Assembly (NCBI RefSeq): GCF_014653945.1
Contig: NZ_BNAU01000015.1
Span: 1-35,092, forward strand
Length of the DNA stretch: 35,092 bases
Direction of reading: 5' to 3'
DNA from: Amycolatopsis deserti
GTDB taxonomy: Bacteria; Actinomycetota; Actinomycetes; Mycobacteriales; Pseudonocardiaceae
Shown: piece by piece, positions 1-7,233 of the stretch
Numbering within the stretch: the first letter of the stretch is position 1
Layout: each line of letters starts with the position of its first letter
The notes under the pieces: generated by a model
Seen by the model: the letters and a program-made list of their open reading frames with translations, nothing else
The model's database searches: none
What the model was told of the DNA's origin: nothing
Translations under genes and position numbers: made by a program

Positions 1-729
1 AAGGACAGGGCGGAAGCGCAGCCCGGCGGGGAGTTGCCGGACGGGCCCAGCCAGCAGCAACGGGACAGGCCGCGCGGCCGGCGACGGCGGCTCGACGCAG
101 CGACGACGCCCCGCCCGGCGGGCGCAGCCCCCGGCAGCAACAGCGCGGGGCCATGGCCGCGCAGCCAGCGAGCAAGCTCAGCGGCCGGGAGGGAAGTTGC
201 CCGACGGGCCCCGTGGGCAGCAACGATGCCTCCGGCCCAGCGGCAGCAAGGGCGTGCGGCGGCACGCCGCGCGGGCAGCAAGGGCGCTGCGGAAGCCTAG
301 CTCAGCAGGGAAATTGCCGGACGGGCTGCGCGGGCACGGATGCCTGGCGGGGGTGGCCACCGGCAAGCAAGGGCATAGCCAGGCGGGCACAGCCTCGGCA
401 GCAAGAGTGCGCGGGGGGCAGAGCCCGGTGTGCACCAAAGACGCCGTGGAGGCCCAGCCGGGCCGGCGATCAGGATCCGTGTGATGGCGGGTGCCATCGA
501 CTGGGCGCCAGCGCCCACTTCTGCGCCTGTGGCGCGGTCGGCCACGGCTCCCCGGGACAGGGGGCGCCTGCGCGCGGCCGGCCACAGCTCCCCAGTACGG
601 GGCGCGCCTGCGGCGCGGCCGGCCACGGGCTCGCCGGGGCGAAGGCGTCTGCGGCGCGGGTCAGCCAGGACCTCGCCGGAGGCGTCAGCGGCACCGGCGC
701 GGAAGACCCAGCGCACGCCGGCCAGTGGG
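1..729. repeat. Gene-free repeat-rich block
   Basis: No reading frame on either strand looks like a protein: translations are Arg/Pro/Ala/Gly-rich compositional frames. Two short motifs recur. GGCAGCAA or a near variant starts near 53, 133, 216, 242, 274, 362 and 397. TTGCCSGACGGGC lies at 34-46, 197-209 and 314-326. They often sit together in a loose unit, as at 197-223. The right part (523 to about 665) is a tandem repeat listed separately. The block lies downstream of the monooxygenase stop and runs off the left edge, so its full extent is unknown. It could be a degenerate intergenic repeat or decayed coding sequence. Confidence 0.6.
523..665. repeat. 40-41 bp tandem repeat, about 3.4 copies
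   Basis: The anchor GCGCCTG (GCGTCTG in the last copy) starts at 523, 564, 604 and 645, giving periods of 41, 40 and 41. Each unit continues with a GGCGCGGCCGGCCAC-like core and then GGCTCCCC or a near variant. Copies differ at a few positions and by one base in length, so the repeat is degenerate and not a recent expansion. The period is not a multiple of three, which argues against a coding repeat. It ends about 65 bp before the monooxygenase stop codon. Confidence 0.75.
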
Positions 730-1905
730 TCAGATGCCGTAGTCCTTCAGCTTCAGCGTGTTCGCCGCCTTCAGGGTCATCTTGTCGAACACCCCCGAGA
801 ACATCCGGGTCGTCAGCATGCGGTGCGACTGGTTCCGCAGCCACAGCCCTCGCGCCGTGCGCGGGGCCAGGAACGGGCCGGTTCCCTTGGCCTGCTTGGC
901 ACCCGCCTCGGCGGCGGGGCGCACCGCCGCCTCGTACCGTGGGAACGCCGCCCGGTGGTCGCCCGCCGCCGCGGACAGCTCGCCCGCCAGCACGTACGCC
1001 GCCATCATCGCCAGGCCCGTTCCGCCGCCGCCCGGGCCCACGCCCCATCCCGCGTCCCCGACCAGTGCCACCCGGCCGCTCGTGTATCGCGGCAGGTACA
1101 CGTGCGCCAGCTCGTCGAAATACAAATCGCTGGCGGCGTGCATCGCCTCCAGCAGGCGCGGCACCTCCCAGCCGACGCCGGCGTAGACCTCCGCGATCAC
1201 CTTCTTCACCTGGTCCTCGTCCTTGCGGTCGTAGCTCAAGCCGTCCGCGGCGAAGACGAAACCGACGCTCGCCGGGCCTTCCGGGTCCTGCGCGGCGTAC
1301 GTCACGCCCCGGCCGAGCACGTTGTAGATCAACCCGGTGTGGTCCAGCCGCAGGTGGTTCGGGGCGCTGAAACCCGCACACGCGTACCCCATCTCGGTCC
1401 GGAACCGCGACTCCGGCCCGAACGCCAGCGCCCGCACGCCCGAATGCAGTCCGTCGGCGCCGATCACCAGGTCCACGGTCCGCGGGGCGCCGTGGGCGAA
1501 CGTCACCTCGACCCCCGAACCGGTCTCGGTCAGGGACGTGATCCAGTCGCCGAACACGTACTCCGTCCGGTCCTTCGTCGCCTCGTACAGCACGCGGCTC
1601 AGGTCGCCGCGCTGGATCTCCACCTCACCGCTGATCATCGACGCCGGCAGGCTCGCCACACGCTTGCCGGACGCGTCCAGGATGTGCTGCTCCCCCATCG
1701 ACGTCTGGTGCGCGCGGATCTCCTCCAGCAACCCCATCCGCCGCAGCACCGCCATCTGCTCGCCGCGGAAGTCGACCGCCTGCCCGCCCTCCCGCAGGGC
1801 GGGCGCCCGCTCGACCACCGTCGTCGAATACCCCAGGCGGTTCAGCCAGAACGCGGTGGACGGACCGGCGATGCTCGCCCCGGAGATCAGCACTGTCTTG
1901 CTCAT
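730..1905 (-). CDS. FAD-dependent monooxygenase (PHBH/TetX-like class A)
   Basis: A 391-residue class A flavin monooxygenase. The N-terminus begins with the dinucleotide-binding fold, GASIAG at residues 9-14, ending in an acidic VVERA strand. A QRGDLSRVL segment near 98-106 and GADG at 149-152 correspond to the second FAD/NAD(P)H motif of the family. GDAGWGVGPGGGGTG from about 283 is the GD motif that binds the FAD ribityl chain. Members hydroxylate aromatic or polyketide-like substrates using NAD(P)H and O2; the substrate cannot be read from sequence. The ATG at 1905 follows GAGGAG with a 5-base spacer. It is divergent from yaaA across 133 bp and has no obvious pathway partner nearby. Confidence 0.88.
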   Translation of the reverse strand: MSKTVLISGASIAGPSTAFWLNRLGYSTTVVERAPALREGGQAVDFRGEQMAVLRRMGLLEEIRAHQTSMGEQHILDASGKRVASLPASMISGEVEIQRGDLSRVLYEATKDRTEYVFGDWITSLTETGSGVEVTFAHGAPRTVDLVIGADGLHSGVRALAFGPESRFRTEMGYACAGFSAPNHLRLDHTGLIYNVLGRGVTYAAQDPEGPASVGFVFAADGLSYDRKDEDQVKKVIAEVYAGVGWEVPRLLEAMHAASDLYFDELAHVYLPRYTSGRVALVGDAGWGVGPGGGGTGLAMMAAYVLAGELSAAAGDHRAAFPRYEAAVRPAAEAGAKQAKGTGPFLAPRTARGLWLRNQSHRMLTTRMFSGVFDKMTLKAANTLKLKDYGI

Positions 1906-1945
1906 CGCAACTCCTCGACTCGGTTGCCCCGAGCTTCGCGAGGAC

Positions 1946-1976
1946 CGCTGACCGCCGGCTTACCGTTCGCTGACCG
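1946..1976. promoter_or_regulatory. Direct repeat CGCTGACCG x2 between divergent genes
   Basis: CGCTGACCG occurs at 1946-1954 and 1968-1976, exactly 22 bp apart, about two helical turns. The repeats sit between the divergent monooxygenase and yaaA. The spacing suits a protein binding the same DNA face twice, but no regulator gene is adjacent and the element could be chance in GC-rich DNA. Confidence 0.3.
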
Positions 1977-2025
1977 GCATCCGCGTCACGCCCGGCCCGT
2001 CCCCGGGGATTGCCCGGCCGCGGGT

Positions 2026-2031
2026 TACCCT
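2026..2031 (+). promoter_or_regulatory. Leaderless-type -10 element for yaaA
   Basis: TACCCT fits TANNNT and ends exactly 7 bases before the GTG at 2039, so transcription would begin at or next to the start codon. No Shine-Dalgarno sequence precedes this GTG, which supports a leaderless transcript, a common actinobacterial arrangement. I see no convincing -35 element. Confidence 0.4.
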
Positions 2032-2038
2032 GCTGGCC

Positions 2039-2770
2039 GTGCTGGTGCTGCTGCCTCCTTCGGAAACCAAAGCCGCCGGTGGGGACGGCCCTCCGCTGGA
2101 TCTGGACGCGCTGTCGTTCCCCGAGCTGAACCCTCTGCGGCGCAAGCTCGCCGACGCCCTGGTCGAGCTGGCCGGGGACGTGCCGGAGAGCCTGAACGTG
2201 CTGGGCCTGTCGGGGCGGCAGGAGGACGAGGTCGCGCGCAACGCCGCGCTCTGGAACGCCCCCACCCTGCCCGCGCTGGAGCGCTACACCGGCGTGCTCT
2301 ACGACGCCCTCGACTACGGCGGCCTGCGCCCGGCCGCGCGGGCCAAAGCGGACCGCCGGCTGGCCGTCGCGTCCGCGCTGTTCGGCATCGCGCGCGGGGA
2401 CGACCGCATCCCGGCCTACCGCCTCTCCGGCGGCACGACGCTGCCCGCGCTCGGCACGCTGCGCTCGCTGTGGCGCCCGGTCCTGGAACCCGCGCTGGCC
2501 GAAGTGGACGGTCTGATCGTCGACCTGCGCTCGGGCGCCTACGCCGCGCTGGCCCGCGTCCCGCGCGCCATCACGGTGCGCGTGGTCACCGCGAGCGGGC
2601 GGACGGTGAGCCACTTCAACAAGGCGTACAAGGGAAAGCTCGCCGCCGCGCTGGCGACCGCCTCCCGCGAACCCTCCACAGTGGAAGGCCTGATCGGCGC
2701 GGCCGAGCGTGCGGGCATCACGCTAGACCGGGTGGGTGAGCAGGAGCTGGAGCTGATCACCGACCGGTGA
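2039..2770 (+). CDS. Peroxide stress protein YaaA (DUF328 family)
   Basis: A 243-residue protein matching the YaaA/UPF0246 family in length and start: the LLPPSETK motif lies at residues 4-11, as in known members. In E. coli, YaaA limits intracellular iron during peroxide stress and so protects DNA and protein from Fenton damage; that role is inherited from the family and not shown here. The GTG start is chosen because LVLLPPSETK is the conserved N-terminus and a TANNNT element sits 7 bases upstream. The 3' end overlaps the convergent oxidoreductase by 14 bp (2757-2770). Confidence 0.9.
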   Translation: MLVLLPPSETKAAGGDGPPLDLDALSFPELNPLRRKLADALVELAGDVPESLNVLGLSGRQEDEVARNAALWNAPTLPALERYTGVLYDALDYGGLRPAARAKADRRLAVASALFGIARGDDRIPAYRLSGGTTLPALGTLRSLWRPVLEPALAEVDGLIVDLRSGAYAALARVPRAITVRVVTASGRTVSHFNKAYKGKLAAALATASREPSTVEGLIGAAERAGITLDRVGEQELELITDR

Positions 2771-3842
2771 ACCGCTCCGGCCGGTAGGGCGCCAGATCCA
2801 CCGGCACCTCCTCGCCGAGCGCGAGGCCCGCCACGAGCCGACCGGCGAACGGTGCGACCGTGAGCCCACCGGGGCCGAAGCCGGTGGCGATCAGCACGTC
2901 CGGACGCTCCGCCAGCGGGCCGAGCAGCGGCAGGCCGTCGGGTGAGGCGGGGCGGAAGCCGATGCGAGTTTCCAGCAGCGTCGCGTCGGCCAGGCCCGGC
3001 GCGACCGTCAGAGCGTGGTCCAGCACCTCCCGCTGACCGGCCGCGGTGATCCGGTGGTCGAACCCGGAACCGGTCTCCCGCGTGGCGCCCGCGACGACCC
3101 GCGAGCCGGGGAAGGCCAGCAGGTAGTGGCTGGACACCGGCAGCACGACCGGCCAGCGCGCGGTGTCCACCCCGGGCAGCTCGAAGTGGCTGATCTGGCC
3201 GCGTTGCGGCGCCACGGCCACCGACGGCACCAGCTCGCTGCTCCACGCCCCGGCCGCCACGACGACCTTGTCCGCCGCCAGCTCCTCCCCCGCGACGCGC
3301 ACCCCGCGCCCGGCCAGCTCCGCCGCGCCCTCGGCGATCCGGGCGCCGCGCGCCACCGCGGCGTCGAGCAGCGCCTGCCGCATCCGCCGCCCGTCCACGC
3401 GGCCGCCGCCACTGACGTGCACCGCCGCCAGGTCGGGCGCCAGCGCGGGGAACAGCTCACGGGCCTGCGCCGGGTCGAGCCGGGAGACCTCGCCGGCCGC
3501 CGGTTCCCCCGCCGCGCGCTCACTCACGCGCTGATAGGCCTCGTCGAGTTCGGCCGGGTCCGCCGACACCACCATCCCGCCGACCACCTCGAACGACGTC
3601 TCCCCCGCGCCGTCCTCGGCCAGCTGCGCGATCAGCTCCGGGTAGTACGCGGCCGCCGCGGCGGCGAAGCGGTACTCGTCGTCGCCGCGGCGGCTGGTCC
3701 ACGGGCACACGATCCCCGCGCCCGCGGCCGTCGCCACTCCGGGGCGGCCCGCGTCGACCACGACGACTTCGGCGCCGCGGCGGGCGAGCTGGTGGGCGGT
3801 ACTCGCCCCGGCGATGCCGGAGCCGATCACGATCACGCGCAT
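2757..3842 (-). CDS. FAD-dependent oxidoreductase, DAO family
   Basis: A 361-residue DAO-superfamily enzyme (glycine/D-amino acid oxidase, DadA, SoxB relatives). The start is at MRVIVIGSGIAGAS, with the FAD-binding GSGIAG at residues 7-12 and an acidic strand end at VVVDAG. The C-terminus carries the second FAD contact, GFRPASPDGLPLLGP followed by TGFGPGGLTVAP. Family members oxidise amines or amino acids to imines with FAD; the substrate is not predictable. The same frame is open further upstream, but that part has no family similarity and would run into the RIO kinase gene, so the ATG at 3842 is preferred. It is convergent with yaaA and divergent from the RIO kinase. Confidence 0.88.
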   Translation of the reverse strand: MRVIVIGSGIAGASTAHQLARRGAEVVVVDAGRPGVATAAGAGIVCPWTSRRGDDEYRFAAAAAAYYPELIAQLAEDGAGETSFEVVGGMVVSADPAELDEAYQRVSERAAGEPAAGEVSRLDPAQARELFPALAPDLAAVHVSGGGRVDGRRMRQALLDAAVARGARIAEGAAELAGRGVRVAGEELAADKVVVAAGAWSSELVPSVAVAPQRGQISHFELPGVDTARWPVVLPVSSHYLLAFPGSRVVAGATRETGSGFDHRITAAGQREVLDHALTVAPGLADATLLETRIGFRPASPDGLPLLGPLAERPDVLIATGFGPGGLTVAPFAGRLVAGLALGEEVPVDLAPYRPERFTGR

Positions 3843-3866
3843 GCCGCCAGTCTGCCGGTAATTCGG

Positions 3867-3896
3867 TTGCGGCCGCAGCGCCGCTGCGGGCATGAT
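3867..3896 (+). promoter_or_regulatory. Promoter with internal 17-bp palindrome
   Basis: TTGCGG (3867-3872) and CATGAT (3891-3896), separated by 18 bp, form a plausible plus-strand promoter for the short frame and RIO kinase. The spacer contains CCGCAGCGCCGCTGCGG (3873-3889), a perfect palindrome around one central base and almost filling the gap between the hexamers. That placement would suit a repressor site. In DNA this GC-rich, a GC-only palindrome can be chance. Confidence 0.4.
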
Positions 3897-3947
3897 CACC
3901 CGCACGCCGGTGCACTGGGCCCCGGTGGTGAGTGAAGGAGGTGCGTT

Positions 3948-4007
3948 GTGTCCGTCGTTGTCCTGGGCCGTGCCTTCCTCGCCCATCCACCCGCCCCACC
4001 CGCCTGA
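3948..4007 (+). CDS. Possible 19-residue leader peptide upstream of RIO kinase
   Basis: A GTG at 3948 is preceded by GAAGGAGGT (3934-3942) with a 5-base spacer, the best Shine-Dalgarno match in this part of the window. The frame reads MSVVVLGRAFLAHPPAPPA and stops at TGA 4005-4007. The product is hydrophobic at first and then Pro/Ala-rich, ending in PPAPPA, the type of sequence that can slow ribosomes. It lies 42 bp before the preferred kinase start and downstream of a candidate promoter, so it could be a regulatory leader peptide. Conservation cannot be judged from one sequence. Confidence 0.4.
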   Translation: MSVVVLGRAFLAHPPAPPA

Positions 4008-4049
4008 TCCACGGCGCCGGTGGGGCACCTCAGCCATGGAGACCCACCA

Positions 4050-4985
4050 GTGCGCCAGCACGATTTCGAAGAAGACCCCACCCCGCGCTCCCGTCGTCGT
4101 CGCCCGCGGTTCGACGACGAGATCAACCCCGTCCGCAGCGGCCGCCTGACCGAGCTGGAACGGCAGCGGCTGGCCCGCCTGCGCGAGGACAACTACGCCG
4201 AACCCGAGGTCCCCGGCGGCGCCGATCGCTACTCGACCTGGGACAGCGCCGAGCACGGCCCCCGCCCGCACCCGGTGTGGGTGATCACCGAACTGGCCGC
4301 CGTCGACACCGAACTGGGCGTCCTCAAGACCGGCAAGGAGGCCGAGGTGCACCTGCTGCGCCGCGGCCTGCCGGACGGCAGCCGGGAATGCCTGCTCGCC
4401 GCGAAGCGTTACCGATCAAGCGAGCACCGCCAGTTCCACCGCGACTCCGGTTACCTCGAGGGCAGGCGCATGCGCCGGTCCCGGGAGAACCGGGCGATGG
4501 CGCAACGGACCTCGTTCGGCCGCAACCTCATCGCCGAGCAGTGGGCGGTCGCCGAGTTCGCCGCGCTCAGTCGCTTGTGGACGATCGGCGTGCCGGTGCC
4601 GTACCCGGTGCAGCGGGACGGCACGGAACTCCTGCTGGAGTTCATCGGAGAACCCGACGGCACGGCTGCGCCACGCCTGGCGCAGCTGCGGCCCGACCCG
4701 GACGAACTACGCGACCTGTGGTTCCAGACGGTCGGGGCGCTCGACGTCCTGGCGTCGGAGGGGCTCGCGCACGGAGACCTGTCCGCCTACAACATCCTCG
4801 TCCACGACGGCCGGATCGTGCTCATCGATCTGCCACAGGTCGTGGATGTGGTGGCCAATCCGAGAGGAGCGGAGTACCTCACCCGTGACGTCCACAACAT
4901 CTCCGCGTGGTTTGCCGCGCGAGGACTGCAGGTGGAGGCCGATGACCTGGCTTTCGACCTGCGGGAGCGGGCGGGGCTGACGTGA
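4050..4985 (+). CDS. RIO-type serine/threonine kinase
   Basis: A 311-residue RIO1-like atypical kinase. The ATP loop is KTGKEAEV at residues 93-100 and the probable phosphate-binding lysine is in AAKRY (about 119). A basic RIO1-type region, FHRDSGYLEGRRMRRSRENR, follows. The catalytic loop HGDLSAYNIL is at 241-250 and the metal-binding IDLPQ at 259-263. The N-terminal 40 residues are charged and probably disordered. Archaeal and eukaryotic RIO kinases act in ribosome maturation; the bacterial role is not settled. The GTG at 4050 follows GGAG by 8 bases; an upstream in-frame GTG at 4020 has no ribosome binding site. The DEAD-box helicase, another RNA-related gene, lies next on the same strand. 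Confidence 0.85.
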   Translation: MRQHDFEEDPTPRSRRRRPRFDDEINPVRSGRLTELERQRLARLREDNYAEPEVPGGADRYSTWDSAEHGPRPHPVWVITELAAVDTELGVLKTGKEAEVHLLRRGLPDGSRECLLAAKRYRSSEHRQFHRDSGYLEGRRMRRSRENRAMAQRTSFGRNLIAEQWAVAEFAALSRLWTIGVPVPYPVQRDGTELLLEFIGEPDGTAAPRLAQLRPDPDELRDLWFQTVGALDVLASEGLAHGDLSAYNILVHDGRIVLIDLPQVVDVVANPRGAEYLTRDVHNISAWFAARGLQVEADDLAFDLRERAGLT

Positions 4986-5198
4986 GGTCCCCCGCGGTCT
5001 TCAGGTAGTCTGATCACAGTCCGCAACCGGGTGACGTGAATTCGGGTCACCCCCTTCATGGGACGCGGACACACCACCGATGGCGCAGCCGCGCCGGGTT
5101 CGTCCTTGTGAAAGCCCGCCGAACTTGTCTTCCGCCTGCCTGCGCGCAGGCAAACCGGGCCTCCCTTGCGACGTACCACCACGTCCGAGAGGCAATGC
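4986..5198 (+). promoter_or_regulatory. Structured leader of the DEAD-box helicase
   Basis: A 213-bp gap before the helicase with two strong dyads. GGGTGAC (5029-5035) pairs with GTCACCC (5046-5052) around a 10-base loop. GCCTGCGCGCAGGC (5138-5151) is a perfect palindrome, enclosed by GCCCG (5114-5118) and CGGGC (5156-5160), so a nested stem can form just upstream of the ribosome binding site at 5187-5192. A weak promoter may be TGAGGT (4983-4988), a 17-bp spacer and TAGTCT (5006-5011). A long folded leader is plausible for a cold- or self-regulated helicase mRNA. Confidence 0.4.
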
Positions 5199-6584
5199 GT
5201 GAGCATCACCCTTGAGTCCACTTCCACCGTGCAGTCGTTCGCTGACCTGAACCTGCCCGAGCCCCTGCTCGGGGCTCTGGCCAAGGCCGGCATCGACGCA
5301 CCCTTCCCGATCCAGTCGGCGACCCTGCCGGACGCGCTCGCCGGGCGCGACGTGCTCGGCCGGGCGCAGACCGGATCCGGGAAGACCCTCGCCTTCGGGC
5401 TGGCCCTGCTGGCCCGCCTCGAGGGCGGCCGGGCCCGGTCGCGGAAGCCCCGCAGCCTGGTCCTCGTCCCCACCCGCGAGCTGGCCCTCCAGGTCAGCGA
5501 CGCGCTCACCCCGCTGGCCCGCGCCCTGGGCCTGTGGTGCCGGACCGCCGTCGGCGGGATGGCCTTCCCCCGGCAGGCCGAGGCGCTGCACCGCGGCGTC
5601 GACCTGCTGATCGCCACGCCGGGCCGTTTGTCCGACCACGTCCGGCAGGGCACCGCGGACCTCAGCGAGGTCCAGTTCATCGCCATCGACGAGGCCGACC
5701 AGATGGCGGACATGGGCTTCCTGCCCCAGGTCCGGGAGATCCTCGACCTGACCCCGCGCGACGGGCAGCGGCTGCTGTTCTCCGCGACGCTCGACGGCGA
5801 CGTCGGGCAGCTGGTCAACCGGTACATGCACGACCCGGTCGAGCACTCGGTCGCGCCGGCCACCGCCAGCGTCGACACCATGGACCACTACGTGTTCCAG
5901 GTCTCGCGCCAGGAGAAGCAGACGGTGGTCACCGAGATCGGCGCCCGCGAGGGCCGCACGATCATGTTCGTGCGCACCAAGCACCACGTCGACCGGCTCA
6001 CCGACCGGCTGCGTGAGCGCGGTGTGCGGGCGGGCGCGCTGCACGGCGGCAAGTCGCAGGGCCAGCGCAACCGGGTCCTGCAGGACTTCCGCGACGGCCA
6101 CACCACGGTGCTGGTCGCCACGGACGTCGCCGCGCGCGGCATCCATGTCGACGACGTCAGCCTGGTGCTGCACGTCGACCCGGCGGCCGACCACAAGGAC
6201 TACCTGCACCGCGCCGGCCGCACCGCGCGCGCCGGTGCGTCGGGCACCGTGGTCACGCTGATCACGCCGGACCAGCGGCGCACCGTGCGCCGGATGACCG
6301 ACAAGGCCGGCGTGCGCGCCGACCAGCTGGTCGTGCGGCCCGGCGACGCGAAGCTGACCGACATCACCGGCGCTCGTGAGCCGAGCGGGGTCCCGGTGGT
6401 CGACCGTCCGCGTGACACCGCCCCGCGCCGGGGTGGCGGCTCGCGTGGCTTCGGCGGGCCGCAGCGGCCGCGCCGGGGCGGCGGTTACGGCTACGGTGAC
6501 CGCGACCGCGGGCACGGTGGCGGCTACCGGCAGGGGCGTCCCGGCCGCGGCCCGCGCCGCAGCAGCACGCCGTCGGCCAGCTGA
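5199..6584 (+). CDS. DEAD-box ATP-dependent RNA helicase
   Basis: A 461-residue helicase with all core motifs: Q motif (FADLNLPEPLLGAL...PFPIQ), motif I AQTGSGKT at 56-63, Ia PTREL near 91, Ib TPGR near 140, II DEAD at 164-167, III SAT, V ATDVAARGIHVDDV and VI HRAGRTARAG. It unwinds RNA duplexes with ATP and probably acts in RNA decay or ribosome assembly. The C-terminal 60 residues are a Gly/Arg/Tyr-rich tail (RRGGG, GGYGYGDRDRG), typical of RhlE/DeaD-like proteins and likely to bind RNA. GTG 5199 is chosen because GAGAGG precedes it by 6 bases; a TTG at 5166 lacks a site. A strong terminator follows. Confidence 0.95.
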   Translation: MSITLESTSTVQSFADLNLPEPLLGALAKAGIDAPFPIQSATLPDALAGRDVLGRAQTGSGKTLAFGLALLARLEGGRARSRKPRSLVLVPTRELALQVSDALTPLARALGLWCRTAVGGMAFPRQAEALHRGVDLLIATPGRLSDHVRQGTADLSEVQFIAIDEADQMADMGFLPQVREILDLTPRDGQRLLFSATLDGDVGQLVNRYMHDPVEHSVAPATASVDTMDHYVFQVSRQEKQTVVTEIGAREGRTIMFVRTKHHVDRLTDRLRERGVRAGALHGGKSQGQRNRVLQDFRDGHTTVLVATDVAARGIHVDDVSLVLHVDPAADHKDYLHRAGRTARAGASGTVVTLITPDQRRTVRRMTDKAGVRADQLVVRPGDAKLTDITGAREPSGVPVVDRPRDTAPRRGGGSRGFGGPQRPRRGGGYGYGDRDRGHGGGYRQGRPGRGPRRSSTPSAS

Positions 6585-6599
6585 CGCGCTGAACGAACG

Positions 6600-6638
6600 A
6601 ACCGCCGCGATCCCAGCCCGGGGTCGCGGCGGTTTTTT
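6600..6638 (+). terminator. Rho-independent terminator after the helicase
   Basis: AACCGCCGCGATCCC (6600-6614) pairs with GGGGTCGCGGCGGTT (right arm ending at 6634) with a single G-T wobble and a short loop, followed by a T run to 6638. This is a canonical intrinsic terminator for the helicase. It touches the stop codon of the convergent HxlR gene (6638-6640). In the opposite direction the U-tract is poor, so it is probably mainly one-way. Confidence 0.9.
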
Positions 6639-7138
6639 CATGCGCTCTGTTCAGCCAGGGCGGCTTCGTAGGCGCTGCGCAGCTTCACGAACACCGACTC
6701 CCGCCCCGCCGGGCGCGGGATGCCGAGGTGCTGTTCGCGCAGCTCGTCCATGAACTCGTCCCACAGCTGCGGCCCGCCGCGCTCCAGCAGCTCGGCTCGC
6801 ACGGCCAGCTCCCGCGTGACCGGCAGGTGCCGTCGGCCCCACGCGCCCAGGTGCGCCATGACCGGCACGAGCTGGATCGCCGGTTCGGTCAGGCTGTAGA
6901 TCACCTTCTGCTTGTGCGTGGGATCCGGGGCGCGGGACACCAGCCCCAGCTCGGTCAGCCGCTGCAGGCGGGACGCGAGGATGTTCGACGCGATCCCCTC
7001 CTGCGAGTTCTGCAGCAGCTCCCGGAAGTGCCGCAGGTTGCCGAACATCATGTCCCGGATCACCACCAGCGACCACTTGTCGCCCAGCACCTCGACCGAC
7101 AGGTTGATCGGGCAGCCCGACCGGCGTTCGTCCGTCAT
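6638..7138 (-). CDS. HxlR-family transcriptional regulator
   Basis: A 166-residue winged-helix regulator. The N-terminal CPINLSVEVLGDKWSLVVIRDM is the HxlR signature, with a lone cysteine at residue 9 that in several family members senses thiol or electrophile stress. The recognition region is GIASNILASRLQRLTELGLV, followed by the wing (KQKVIYSLTEPA). The C-terminal half (about 105-166) is longer than in minimal HxlR proteins and helical. It is divergent from the DHFR-like gene, and the shared 95 bp holds two near-identical 20-bp sites, so it probably represses both promoters. AAGGAGG precedes the ATG. Confidence 0.9.
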   Translation of the reverse strand: MTDERRSGCPINLSVEVLGDKWSLVVIRDMMFGNLRHFRELLQNSQEGIASNILASRLQRLTELGLVSRAPDPTHKQKVIYSLTEPAIQLVPVMAHLGAWGRRHLPVTRELAVRAELLERGGPQLWDEFMDELREQHLGIPRPAGRESVFVKLRSAYEAALAEQSA

Positions 7139-7152
7139 CCCACCCTCCTTCC

Positions 7153-7220
7153 GATTGCAGTTTACAACCGGTTCCGGAAGCAGTACAGTTCCTCAAAACC
7201 GATTGCAACTCACAACCAGT
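7153..7220. promoter_or_regulatory. Duplicated operator-like site and overlapping divergent promoters
   Basis: GATTGCAGTTTACAACCGGT (7153-7172) and GATTGCAACTCACAACCAGT (7201-7220) match at 16 of 20 positions and are 48 bp apart. Each half has partial dyad character (TTGY...CAA). The plus promoter is TTTACA (7161-7166), a 17-bp spacer and TACAGT (7184-7189): site 1 covers the -35 and site 2 the early transcript. On the minus strand TTGCAA (7208-7203), a 17-bp spacer and TACTGC (7185-7180) could serve hxlR. The layout fits HxlR autorepression plus control of the DHFR-like gene. Confidence 0.65.
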
Positions 7221-7233
7221 CAGGAGAACTCCG

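Noticed and set aside
430..2739. A 769-codon open frame on the plus strand
   Set aside because: It is antisense to the FAD monooxygenase and out of frame with yaaA; its translation is Arg/Ala/Pro/His-rich without any family pattern. It is a product of high GC.
2757..4352. A longer 531-residue version of the DAO oxidoreductase
   Set aside because: The family N-terminus begins at MRVIVIGSGIAG (3842); the upstream extension is antisense to the RIO kinase.
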